A stretch of DNA of 10,217 bases from an uncultured Erysipelotrichaceae bacterium (GCA_902766545.1 CACXEC010000083.1:1-10217); one strand, 5' to 3'. Counted from the stretch's first letter, positions 1 through 7,305 are shown. The notes: generated from the sequence alone by a model not told the origin. A program made the numbers and translations.

Positions 1-1319
1 GCTTGGCTACTAGAGCCATTTGACTCTAAGATCTCACTAACTACTCTAACTGTATAAGGAAATTCTTCTTCACTTGGCATTACTTGAAGTAGTGCTCGCT
101 CTCCTAGGGCTCCATGACCTATTTCACGTCTACCAGGAGCACCATATCTACCAGTTTCACCTACACTAAAGTTAGGAAAATTATAGTGAAGCATAAATCT
201 CTTAGTATCTTCTAATCCTAAGCCATCTAAAATTTGATGTTCACCAATTGCACCTAGTGTTGTTGTAGCAAGAGCTTGAGTTTGACCTCTGGTAAATACA
301 GCAGAACCATGAGTTCTTGGAAGTAAATCAATATAAGCAGAAAGTGGCCTTATTTCATCAACTTTTCTTCCATCAGGTCTAACCTTTTTATTAGTAATTA
401 AATCTCTAACTACTTCACCTTCAATAGAATCAACAATCTTTTTTGCGTTTTTAGCAGCATTCTCATCTTCAGGATATATTTCTGTAAAATGAGCAACTGT
501 ATCTTCCTTTATTTCATCAATTCTTGCATAAGATTCTATTTTATCCTTAATTTGAACAGCATTTAGCATATCCTCTTCAGCATAAGATTTTACTTCTTTT
601 TCAAATTCTGGATCAATTTTAGCAAGTTCAACCTCAACTTTTTCTTTACCTACAACGTCAATAATACTCTCTTGAAACTCACAAAGCATTTTAACATGCT
701 TTTGACCAAACATTAAAGCTTCAAGCATTTCTTTTTCACTTACTTGTTTAGCGCCAGCTTCAATCATACAAATATCATCTTTAGTACCAGCTACTGTTAC
801 AGTAAGTTCACAGTTATCAATTTGATCAGCAGTTGGATTAATAATATATTCTTTACCAATTTTACCAACTACTACCCCAGCAACAGGACCATCAAATGGA
901 ATTTTAGATATTCCAAGTGCAAGTGATGAACCGAATAAAGCTGTCATTTCTGGACTATTATTTGGATCTACTGATAAAACAGTATTAATTACTTGTACTT
1001 CATTTCTAAAATTTTCATCAAACATTGGTCTAATTGGTCTATCAATTTGTCTTGCAGCAAGTGTTGCAGCATCAGAAGGTCTTCCTTCTCTTTTGATAAA
1101 ACCACCAGGTATCTTTCCTACAGAATATAATTTTTCATTATATACTACGGTAAGGGGAAAGAAATCTCCTGTTCCAACTGTATCACTCATTACAGCAGCT
1201 GTTAATATTACCGTATCTCCATATCGAACTAATACAGCACCATCAGCCTGTTTAGCAAGCTCTCCAGTTTCAACTACGATTTCTCTTCCTAAAAAATCAT
1301 ATTTAAATTCTTTCTTCAT
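1..1319 (-). CDS. pnp: Polynucleotide phosphorylase, N-terminal 439 residues (3' end cut by window edge)
   Basis: PNPase degrades RNA 3' to 5' by phosphorolysis, releasing nucleoside diphosphates, and works as a ring-shaped trimer in bacterial RNA turnover. The visible fragment begins MKKEFKYDFLGREIVVETGE. It contains the first RNase PH-like domain (about residues 1-140), the helical linker (about 145-230) and the start of the second RNase PH-like domain, with RPDGRK at 314-319 and LPRTHG at 333-338. The last complete codons read ESNGSSSQ, the family's conserved stretch just before the catalytic part of the second domain. The family is about 700 residues long, so the rest of that domain and the KH and S1 RNA-binding domains lie outside the window. 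The ATG is preceded by GAAAGGG at suitable spacing. pnp directly follows rpsO, the classic bacterial order, with a hairpin between them. Identification is secure. Confidence 0.97.
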   Translation of the reverse strand, partial: MKKEFKYDFLGREIVVETGELAKQADGAVLVRYGDTVILTAAVMSDTVGTGDFFPLTVVYNEKLYSVGKIPGGFIKREGRPSDAATLAARQIDRPIRPMFDENFRNEVQVINTVLSVDPNNSPEMTALFGSSLALGISKIPFDGPVAGVVVGKIGKEYIINPTADQIDNCELTVTVAGTKDDICMIEAGAKQVSEKEMLEALMFGQKHVKMLCEFQESIIDVVGKEKVEVELAKIDPEFEKEVKSYAEEDMLNAVQIKDKIESYARIDEIKEDTVAHFTEIYPEDENAAKNAKKIVDSIEGEVVRDLITNKKVRPDGRKVDEIRPLSAYIDLLPRTHGSAVFTRGQTQALATTTLGAIGEHQILDGLGLEDTKRFMLHYNFPNFSVGETGRYGAPGRREIGHGALGERALLQVMPSEEEFPYTVRVVSEILESNGSSSQ

Positions 1320-1336
1320 TTTTATAACCCTTTCAT

Positions 1337-1366
1337 AAATAAAAAGACACTAAAAAAGTTAGTGCC
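1337..1366 (-). terminator. Rho-independent terminator between rpsO and pnp
   Basis: Read on the minus strand, GGCACTAA (1366-1359) pairs with TTAGTGTC (1353-1346) across a short T-rich loop, with one G-T pair, and is followed by TTTTTATTT. The stem begins immediately after the rpsO TAG stop. The pnp start lies only about 20 bases further on, so pnp is reached either by read-through or from a promoter I could not identify. In other bacteria this intergenic region is also where the rpsO-pnp transcript is processed. Confidence 0.8.
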
Positions 1367-1636
1367 CTATTTTCTAATATTTAATTTCTTTATAACTTCA
1401 CGATATCTAACAACATCAGTTTTCTTTAAATAATCTAATAAACTACGTCTTTTACCAATCATGATATAAAGTCCTCTTTTTGAGTGATAATCATGTTTAT
1501 TATCTTTTAAATGTTCTGTTAAATTGTTAATTTCATCAGTAAGTACAGCTATTTGATATCCAGTATCACCAGTATTAGTTTTTCCACCAGTAAATTCTTC
1601 TAATCTCTTAGCTTTTTGTTCTTTAGTTACTGCCAT
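1367..1636 (-). CDS. rpsO: 30S ribosomal protein S15
   Basis: S15 is a small primary binding protein of the 30S subunit. It binds a three-way junction in the central domain of 16S rRNA and contributes to the B4 bridge to the 50S subunit. The 89-residue product has the usual family length. It shows the family signatures QIAVLTDEINNLTEHL (28-43), a DYHSKRGL block around residue 50, and GKRRSLLDYLKK near 61-72. The segment before QIAVLT reads NTGDTGY and lacks the PE found in many homologues, a small divergence. The ATG is preceded by AAAGGAAGGA about five bases upstream. The gene lies upstream of pnp and has its own promoter and structured leader, consistent with the known habit of S15 regulating its own translation. 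It ends with TAG. Confidence 0.98.
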   Translation of the reverse strand: MAVTKEQKAKRLEEFTGGKTNTGDTGYQIAVLTDEINNLTEHLKDNKHDYHSKRGLYIMIGKRRSLLDYLKKTDVVRYREVIKKLNIRK

Positions 1637-1642
1637 TATTAT

Positions 1643-1718
1643 CCTTCCTTTCTAATATAATCGGTCATACCCTAGAATGAAATCGGAAGACAAATCCAAT
1701 CCAAGATAAAACTTCTAG
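1643..1718 (-). promoter_or_regulatory. Candidate S15 autoregulatory leader of rpsO
   Basis: Seen on the minus strand: CTAGAA (1718-1713) can pair with TTCTAG (1677-1672). Nested inside, GGATTGGA (1702-1695) pairs with TCCGATTT (1687-1680), including several G-T pairs and a seven-base loop. The segment TCTTCC (1690-1685), which covers part of that loop and stem, is also complementary to the Shine-Dalgarno segment GGAAGG (1648-1643), with one wobble. A pseudoknot or alternative fold that hides the ribosome binding site is therefore possible. S15 leaders that control rpsO translation are known from several bacterial groups and differ in structure between them. That this one binds S15 is inference. 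Confidence 0.45.
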
Positions 1719-1721
1719 TTA

Positions 1722-1754
1722 ATTATATTATATATACAAATAAAAATCAATCAA
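1722..1754 (-). promoter_or_regulatory. Probable rpsO promoter, two overlapping registers
   Basis: On the minus strand TTGATT (1754-1749) is followed after 16 bases by TATAAT (1732-1727). A second TTGATT (1750-1745) is followed after 17 bases by a second TATAAT (1727-1722). Both pairs fit the housekeeping sigma consensus, with perfect -10 boxes. Transcription from either would start just upstream of the rpsO leader hairpin, which supports the assignment. Confidence 0.7.
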
Positions 1755-1782
1755 ATTATTATTAAAATCACTATTTAAGCGC

Positions 1783-1809
1783 AATAAAAGTGCATAAAGC
1801 ACTTTTATT
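1783..1809. terminator. Terminator hairpin downstream of comEC, probably bidirectional
   Basis: AATAAAAGTGC (1783-1793) and GCACTTTTATT (1799-1809) form a perfect 11-bp stem with a five-base loop. On the minus strand the stem ends in TTTTATT, which suits termination of the comEA-comEC transcript before the rpsO promoter. On the plus strand it is followed by a T, then AGGG, so the T-tract there lies mostly within the stem. It sits about 120 bases past the comEC stop. Confidence 0.75.
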
Positions 1810-1927
1810 TTAGGGAATTATCCCAATCTATTTAAAACACTAATTAGTGTACTTAATATTTTATGGTATTTATTGTAAAAAAGTGTAATAAATATAACTA
1901 GTTTTTTAATTAAATCCGGCTTAACTT
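1810..1927. other. Non-coding stretch between comEC and its terminator
   Basis: I see no credible gene here. It contains a perfect 14-base palindrome, ACACTAATTAGTGT (1837-1850), which on the minus strand is followed by TTTTAAAT and could act as a weak accessory terminator, and a small GGGA-ATTA-TCCC inverted repeat (1813-1824). The rest is AT-rich without recognisable motifs. Confidence 0.5.
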
Positions 1928-1935
1928 TTATTTAT

Positions 1936-3900
1936 TTATATTTTTAAACATAATACTTTCATCTTGATCCGTTCTATATATTTTGTCTCTAAATAATTAA
2001 ATACCTCTTTATTTGGATGACCATACCTATTATTCTTTCCAACACTTATAATAGAATATTTGGGATTAATCTCATTTATAAAATCTTTTCCACTACTTGT
2101 CCTACTTCCATGATGACCTACTTTTAATACATCTACATCTGGTAAGTTATATTTACTTAATATCTCTTTTTCAGTTGTTGTAGATGCATCTCCCATAAAC
2201 ATAAATCTATAACCATCAAGTTCTGTATATATAACATTTGAATTATCATTTTCATTATCATATTCCTTAGTCTGTAAAAAATATAATTTATTCTTATCTA
2301 TATTTAATTCTTTAATGCATGAATAATACTTTATTTTCTTTTTATCTAAAACTTTAATTAAATCTTTTTCTAAATCATTAAACTCACCGCAATTAAATAT
2401 AACTTTCTCTACTTTGAAGTTTTGAACTAAATTAATAGCTTCTCCAATATGATCATAATCGCCATGAGTTAAGATTAAATAATTTAATTTTGTATAGCCT
2501 AAACTTTTAATAAACTTTACTGTATTTTGGCTTATATCATTATCTCTTAAACCGCCAGTATCAATTAATGTCGTTTTGTTTGGAATTACATAAAGTATAC
2601 TATCGCCTTGACCGACATCTAAAAAATATACTCCTTTATTGTAAAAAATTAACAATTTTAAACTCAATATTAATAAAAAATTTATAATCAAATATTTAAT
2701 ATTGTTGGACTGAATAAAAAGTAATAATAGAACATAATAAAAAATAAAATAAATAATATTTACTTTAGGAATAACTACATTAATTGCTAATATATTTAAA
2801 AAATTATTTATGTTTTCTAAAATAAAAATCATTAATGAAAAAACTGGCTCAATAAAAGGCAACACAAAAGTTAACAAACTTAAAGGATAAATAATTAAAC
2901 TAATTAAAGGAACTAAAATTAAATTATTTATGACTGATAAAAGATTTATTTCATAGTTTAAACTTAAAGTAATTGGTAAACTAAATAAAAACGCAATTAA
3001 ACTAATTAATAACAAATTATAAAAATAGTTTTTTTTAAAATATTTTCTACATATTATCAATCCATAAGTAACTACTATAGAATATAAAAAACCATAATCA
3101 AATAGAAAAAAAGGATTAAATAATAACATAAGTGATATTGTAATTAATAAAATATATTTAATATCTATATTTAATTCATATCTACTATTGATTTTAAATA
3201 AAATAAAAAATACTAAACTACGTGTTAAGCTAGCAGAATAATTAGTAATTAATATATATAATATTAAAAAAACAATAACCATTATATCTTTTTGTCTGAA
3301 TTTTTTAAAAAAGAAATATAAAATACTAGATAGTAAACTTATGTGCATTCCACTTAAAGCAAAAAGATGACTAACACCATTAACTTGGTAACTATCATAC
3401 ATATCTAATTCGTTTTTGTCACCTAAAATAAATGCCTTAATATACCCGCTATTTCTTAATTTATCAGTCCTCTTAAATAAAGCATCTTTAATTTTAAATA
3501 TAATATTAGTATTTTTACTTATAACATTTATGGATTTAATTTTAGCTAAATAAAAAATACTATTTTTATTTAAATACTTTTTATAATTAAAAGTATTTGG
3601 AATGCTATTGTTTTTTGGCTTATAAAAACTACCTTTGATAATTACTTTATCGCCTAGATTAATATTTAAAGTTCCATCATAATAGCCAATAATTGTGTCT
3701 ATATTTTTTATCTTTATTTTATATTTATTATTAGAATAATATATATGGGTTACTGTTCCAATATAATCATTTTGAGGTTTTTCTTTAGGAAAACGATTAT
3801 TTACTCTAAAAAAACTAATTATTAGTGAAATAATTAGTATTATATAATATAGATATTTAAACTGTAATATAGTCCTTAATTTTCTCAAATAGTGATTCAC
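1936..3900 (-). CDS. comEC: ComEC/Rec2-family DNA uptake channel, with an apparent C-terminal frameshift
   Basis: ComEC forms the inner-membrane channel through which single-stranded DNA enters the cell during natural transformation. The 654-residue product has an N-terminal membrane segment (about 13-31) and a DUF4131-like soluble region (about 40-130). The multi-spanning Competence domain follows, with ALSGMHI at 181-187 and many hydrophobic helices to about 420. The C-terminal metallo-beta-lactamase-like domain shows DVGQGDS (428-434), IDTGG (446-450), THGDYDHIGE (478-487), GD (570-571), KVGHHGS (593-599) and NRYGHPN (624-630). The last 14 residues are not family-like. The expected IYRTDQDES ending is present in the -1 frame from 1981 and would stop at 1928-1930. 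The start is GTG, overlapping comEA by 44 bases with a weak ribosome binding site, so translational coupling is likely and the exact start is uncertain (TTG at codon 5 is an alternative). Family assignment is secure. Confidence 0.93.
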   Translation of the reverse strand: MNHYLRKLRTILQFKYLYYIILIISLIISFFRVNNRFPKEKPQNDYIGTVTHIYYSNNKYKIKIKNIDTIIGYYDGTLNINLGDKVIIKGSFYKPKNNSIPNTFNYKKYLNKNSIFYLAKIKSINVISKNTNIIFKIKDALFKRTDKLRNSGYIKAFILGDKNELDMYDSYQVNGVSHLFALSGMHISLLSSILYFFFKKFRQKDIMVIVFLILYILITNYSASLTRSLVFFILFKINSRYELNIDIKYILLITISLMLLFNPFFLFDYGFLYSIVVTYGLIICRKYFKKNYFYNLLLISLIAFLFSLPITLSLNYEINLLSVINNLILVPLISLIIYPLSLLTFVLPFIEPVFSLMIFILENINNFLNILAINVVIPKVNIIYFIFYYVLLLLFIQSNNIKYLIINFLLILSLKLLIFYNKGVYFLDVGQGDSILYVIPNKTTLIDTGGLRDNDISQNTVKFIKSLGYTKLNYLILTHGDYDHIGEAINLVQNFKVEKVIFNCGEFNDLEKDLIKVLDKKKIKYYSCIKELNIDKNKLYFLQTKEYDNENDNSNVIYTELDGYRFMFMGDASTTTEKEILSKYNLPDVDVLKVGHHGSRTSSGKDFINEINPKYSIISVGKNNRYGHPNKEVFNYLETKYIERIKMKVLCLKI

Positions 3901-4573
3901 CTAACCCAGAAACATTTTTAATATCATTAATATCTTTAAATAAGCCGTTATTATTACGATATTCAATTATTGATTTGGCTTTAGCTTCGCCAATACCAGA
4001 TAAAGATGTCAAAGCATTTACATCAGCATAATTAATATTAATTTTTGAACTATCATGATTAATAGATATACAATTATCAACAGGTGTTTCCGTAACTATA
4101 CAAGGAACATTATCATAATTAAAAGCTTCTTTTTCTTCACTTTTAATATTTTGACTATTTTCTATAGTGCATTCATTAACTTTAATAACTTCACAATTAC
4201 ATTCTTTTTTATTTGTTTTACTATACTCTGATTTTGTAAAAACATATACAACCATCTCATTAGTTAGTTTTTTACTCAAATTAATATTATTGGTTATACC
4301 ATTTTTACTTATCCCACCAGCCGCATTAATGGCATCAATTATTCTATCACCTTCATTTAAAGAATAAACGCCACTTTTTTTTACAGCCCCTTTAACATCA
4401 ACAACAATTTTCTTATCATTTTCAACATTCTTTTCATTTTGAATATTTATTTCATTATCATAACTAATTGCATCAGCTTCAAGTTTTGTTTTACTCAAAT
4501 ATATTAATACAAAAGCTCCCAGTATTAAGAATCCTCCTATAATAAAAAATAATTTTTGATATTTTTTTAACAT
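3857..4573 (-). CDS. comEA: ComEA-like DNA receptor protein with SLBB and helix-hairpin-helix domains
   Basis: ComEA is a membrane-anchored extracytoplasmic protein that binds double-stranded DNA during transformation and delivers it to the ComEC channel. The 238-residue product has a short basic N-terminus and one membrane segment (about 8-26), giving an outward-facing C-terminus. It carries an SLBB domain (about 55-115, with VDVKGAVKKSGVYSL) and a pair of helix-hairpin-helix motifs at the C-terminus (LTSLSGIGEAKAKSII 188-203; NVSGLGESLFEKIKDYI 220-236). The linker between them is long and holds five cysteines (125, 127, 135, 158, 168), which I do not recall as usual for the family. The ATG has an excellent AAAGGAGG site eight bases upstream. 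A terminator separates it from ymfH, so it should have its own promoter, but I see no convincing one. It overlaps comEC by 44 bases, and no comEB lies between them. Confidence 0.94.
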   Translation of the reverse strand: MLKKYQKLFFIIGGFLILGAFVLIYLSKTKLEADAISYDNEINIQNEKNVENDKKIVVDVKGAVKKSGVYSLNEGDRIIDAINAAGGISKNGITNNINLSKKLTNEMVVYVFTKSEYSKTNKKECNCEVIKVNECTIENSQNIKSEEKEAFNYDNVPCIVTETPVDNCISINHDSSKININYADVNALTSLSGIGEAKAKSIIEYRNNNGLFKDINDIKNVSGLGESLFEKIKDYITV

Positions 4574-4644
4574 ATCTTTTTCCTCCTTTCAACAGTTATA
4601 TTACCTAAAAAAGTATTTAATCCTTTTTATTTATTCTATATGTT

Positions 4645-4681
4645 TATAAAAAAATAAAAACTGCAAATAATTTATGCAGTT
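4645..4681 (-). terminator. Rho-independent terminator after ymfH
   Basis: On the minus strand AACTGCA (4681-4675) pairs with TGCAGTT (4665-4659) around an AT-rich loop and is followed by TTTTATTTTTTT. It begins one base after the ymfH TAA stop and separates the peptidase pair from comEA. Confidence 0.85.
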
Positions 4682-4682
4682 C

Positions 4683-5960
4683 TTATTCATTTGGATAAAT
4701 AATATTTACTGAATATAATTTTTTATCTAACTTATTTATAATCTTTAAAGCATCAGCATTATTTAAAGAACGATATATTGTATAAATATCTGTAAGTACT
4801 GTATTATACATTAAAATATCATCTTGAATATCCATATTAACGGATTCAATACTATCAAACATCCAAATTAAATCACTAAGAGATATTTTTATCTTTCGCT
4901 TAATATCTTCATTAGTTAATGTCATATTATCAAAAGTATCTTTAACACGGTTTACAAAATAATCTGGATAGTCCGTATCAGTTTTAAATAGTTGAATATA
5001 ATAATCATCTGTTTCCGTCAAACTATTTTCAATAGATCTATTAATTATACCATTGCTTTTCATTTCCTCGTTTAAAATAGAGGTTGAACCAAAGTTAATT
5101 TTAACTATCAAATTTAAGTATAATCTTAAAGCAACATTAGAAATTTTAAGTGATTTAAAATTAGATTTGGGAATTTTAATTCCTATGATCACTTTACTTT
5201 TATTAACATTCATTTTAGATTCTTCATACTCGCTATTTACTTCAAAAGGTTCACTATTTCCTAATAATGACGGATTTTTAAATGGTTCAAAGCTAAAACT
5301 TTTCATTTTCTCATTAATAATTGCAATAGCTTCTTCCGGATTAAAATTACCAGTAATAATCATGAACATATTTTCTGGATGATAAAAAGTATTATATACG
5401 TTTTTTATCATATCTACAGTTATTTCTTTTAAATCTTTTATATTACCACTTACACGTTCACGACGTTTATCATTAACATATATATTTTGCTTTAATTTAT
5501 CAATAAGAACATATGAAGGATTATCATCATACATTTTAATTTCTTCGGATATAATCCCTCTTTCACTGTTTACGACTTCTTTAGTAAAATATGGAGTATA
5601 AACATATTTTATTAAATATTCTAAATTTTCTTTAAATTTAGAATTTGCAAAAACTTCATAACAAGTTACATTATAAGATGTAAAAGCATTTGCGGAAGAA
5701 CCCAATTTAGTAAAATACTCAAAAGCATCTCCATCTGGCATTTTAAACATTAAATGTTCTAAATAATGGGCAATACCACTTGGATTATGACATTCTTCAC
5801 CATCACATTCATAATCTGTATAAATTGATCCATACTTTACATTTAGAGTAATATAAAAGTTTTGAATATTTAAATTTTGAACCATGTAAATATTTAAACC
5901 ACAGTCAAGTTTTTCGGTATATAAAGTTTCTTTAGCACCTAAAAATTCAATTTTCTTCAT
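4683..5960 (-). CDS. ymfH: M16-family zinc peptidase, YmfH-like (catalytic partner)
   Basis: This is an M16 (insulinase-type) metallopeptidase. It carries the inverted zinc motif HxxEH as H65-YLE-H69, with the downstream acidic ligand probably E140 in the ERGIISEEIKMYDDNP block (133-148). The 425-residue length matches the bacterial half-size M16B type, where two proteins form the clamshell. It has two halves: the N-terminal catalytic half, and a C-terminal half without a zinc motif. It pairs with the adjacent ymfF product, which lacks the motif, as in Bacillus subtilis YmfF/YmfH. In that species the pair has been linked to EF-P 5-aminopentanol modification, and its substrate is not known to me. 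Its start lies inside the end of ymfF (14-base overlap), preceded by AGGAGG, so the two are translationally coupled. It ends with TAA just before a strong terminator. Confidence 0.9.
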   Translation of the reverse strand: MKKIEFLGAKETLYTEKLDCGLNIYMVQNLNIQNFYITLNVKYGSIYTDYECDGEECHNPSGIAHYLEHLMFKMPDGDAFEYFTKLGSSANAFTSYNVTCYEVFANSKFKENLEYLIKYVYTPYFTKEVVNSERGIISEEIKMYDDNPSYVLIDKLKQNIYVNDKRRERVSGNIKDLKEITVDMIKNVYNTFYHPENMFMIITGNFNPEEAIAIINEKMKSFSFEPFKNPSLLGNSEPFEVNSEYEESKMNVNKSKVIIGIKIPKSNFKSLKISNVALRLYLNLIVKINFGSTSILNEEMKSNGIINRSIENSLTETDDYYIQLFKTDTDYPDYFVNRVKDTFDNMTLTNEDIKRKIKISLSDLIWMFDSIESVNMDIQDDILMYNTVLTDIYTIYRSLNNADALKIINKLDKKLYSVNIIYPNE

Positions 5961-7209
5961 GATTTCCTCCTGCTAGAGTATAAACTACACTAATACTGAT
6001 CTTTTTAGCTACATTATAAATATCTTCTTTAGTTACATTTTTATAAGTTTTAATTCTAGTTTCTAAATCATCAAGGGTATGTAAGTCTTCAAAATAATAA
6101 TTATCAATAATCCTTCCTAAATCATCTTTTACATAATTTAAACTTGTAATAACAAACTCTTTAGCATCATTAATTTCATCATCACTAATATTTTTTGCCA
6201 TATCCTTAATACAACTTTTAATAAGTTTAATAGCTTTATCATTAGAATTAGCATCAACTCCAGTGGTTATTAAAATTAATCCATCGTACTTTTGATAAAC
6301 TGAATTTACACTATAACATAAAGAATTTTCTTCTCTTAATTTTTTGTATAGCTTAGTTTGAAGTGCTCCACCACCTAAAATCATATTATATAAGTTAGCA
6401 ACATATTTTTTTTCATAATCAGTTAAGTTATTCAAATTAAGAATAATCGAAATATTTGACTGAGCAGCGCTGAAATTTTCAGTATAATTTTGTTCTTTAA
6501 CTTTTTTATTTTTAAAATACAAATTCACTTCATGATTCTTAATAGTTTTAAATTTAGCATATTCACTTATATATTTTTCAACTTCATCCATATTAATATC
6601 CCCAATAACAAAGATATCAACATAGTCATTTTTTATCATATCTTCATAATAAGAATATAAGTTTTCCGGGGTTATATCTTCTAAACTAGAAATGGTTCCT
6701 AAACTACTATAAGCTGATGGAGTATCCTTAAGTTTACCAATAGCATTTAAAACAGACAATCTTTTGGGATTTTCAATAGCTGAATTTATACTATCTCTAA
6801 GTCTTTCCTTTATTAAATTAAATGTTTTACTATCAAACTCACGTACACTAACATTAGGATTAAAAATAATATCAAAAAACAATTTTATAGATTCTTTTGT
6901 CATAGACTTTTCAGTATATTGAGGATTTAAGTAATCAATAGAAATATTAGAAATATATGCGCTACCGACTTTAGATGAATTACCATAAATTGAAGCCCCA
7001 TATAAATCTTCTAATTTTAGTAATAATTTTCTTCTGGATGGATAATTATAACTATTTTCACACAACATTCTAATTAAAAATTGTCTTTTAGTTAAATCAT
7101 TAACATTAACGTTATTTCTAAAAATAACATCAATATGACACATTTTAAACTTATCAGTTTTAATCAAATGTAAATTATAACCGGGATAATACTTTTTTCT
7201 ATATTCCAT
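5947..7209 (-). CDS. ymfF: M16-family peptidase-like protein, YmfF-like (non-catalytic partner)
   Basis: The 420-residue protein has the M16 fold signature but no HxxEH motif. The region where the motif would lie reads KRQFLIRMLCENSYNYPSRR (41-60). It keeps the substrate-binding R/Y pair typical of the inactive subunit, seen in LREENSLCYSVNS (R292 and Y299), preceded by the GGGALQTKLYKKL segment (279-291). It probably forms a heterodimer with the YmfH-like product encoded next in the same operon, one subunit providing zinc catalysis and the other substrate contacts. The ATG has an AAGGAGG site seven bases upstream, and a promoter with an extended -10 lies about 50 bases away. The stop is TGA, the only one among the complete genes here. 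The role in EF-P modification is known for the B. subtilis homologue only, and transferring it here is inference. Confidence 0.88.
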   Translation of the reverse strand: MEYRKKYYPGYNLHLIKTDKFKMCHIDVIFRNNVNVNDLTKRQFLIRMLCENSYNYPSRRKLLLKLEDLYGASIYGNSSKVGSAYISNISIDYLNPQYTEKSMTKESIKLFFDIIFNPNVSVREFDSKTFNLIKERLRDSINSAIENPKRLSVLNAIGKLKDTPSAYSSLGTISSLEDITPENLYSYYEDMIKNDYVDIFVIGDINMDEVEKYISEYAKFKTIKNHEVNLYFKNKKVKEQNYTENFSAAQSNISIILNLNNLTDYEKKYVANLYNMILGGGALQTKLYKKLREENSLCYSVNSVYQKYDGLILITTGVDANSNDKAIKLIKSCIKDMAKNISDDEINDAKEFVITSLNYVKDDLGRIIDNYYFEDLHTLDDLETRIKTYKNVTKEDIYNVAKKISISVVYTLAGGNHEEN

Positions 7210-7253
7210 ATAAAGCCTCCTTTTTTATTATAAGTATTTTTTTCATATTTATA

Positions 7254-7283
7254 ATGACATTATACCATATTTTTTGTTATAAT
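7254..7283 (+). promoter_or_regulatory. deoD promoter
   Basis: ATGACA (7254-7259) and TATAAT (7278-7283) are separated by 18 bases, a good fit to the housekeeping consensus (TTGACA/TATAAT). The start would fall around 7290, leaving a leader of roughly 15 bases that contains little more than the ribosome binding site. The -35 box shares base 7259 with the -10 of the divergent ymfF promoter. Confidence 0.65.
7259..7268 (-). promoter_or_regulatory. Extended -10 promoter for ymfF-ymfH
   Basis: On the minus strand the sequence reads ATGGTATAAT (7268-7259): a perfect TATAAT preceded by TGn, an extended -10 element. No good -35 box is visible 17 bases upstream, which extended -10 promoters can tolerate. 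Further AT-rich -10-like boxes lie closer to the gene, so the exact start site is uncertain. Confidence 0.6.
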
Positions 7284-7305
7284 TTATAAGAAAGGTAGGA
7301 ATTTT

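Noticed and set aside
744..1338. Two small plus-strand open frames opposite pnp (744-926 and 1093-1338)
   Set aside because: They lie antisense to a well-conserved PNPase frame, show no domain signature and have no ribosome binding site worth noting.
1837..1850. Perfect palindrome ACACTAATTAGTGT as an operator
   Set aside because: It lies downstream of comEC and away from any promoter. Simple AT-rich palindromes are common here, so a weak terminator or chance is more likely than a regulator site.
4574..4644. ComK-type box or clear promoter before comEA
   Set aside because: A and T runs are present, but they do not form a convincing AAAA-N5-TTTT pair or a -35/-10 pair with proper spacing above the AT-rich background.
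4167..5382. Plus-strand open frames at 4167-4367 and 5053-5382
   Set aside because: Both are antisense to clear comEA and ymfH coding sequence, and their hydrophobic translations are what AT-rich antisense frames usually give.
5932..5949. TGA read as tryptophan (Mollicute code), extending ymfF
   Set aside because: Read-through would add only five residues before TAA, so ymfF alone is not decisive. However, all eight tryptophans traced in the window are TGG, and no complete frame contains internal TGA, so the standard code is simpler.
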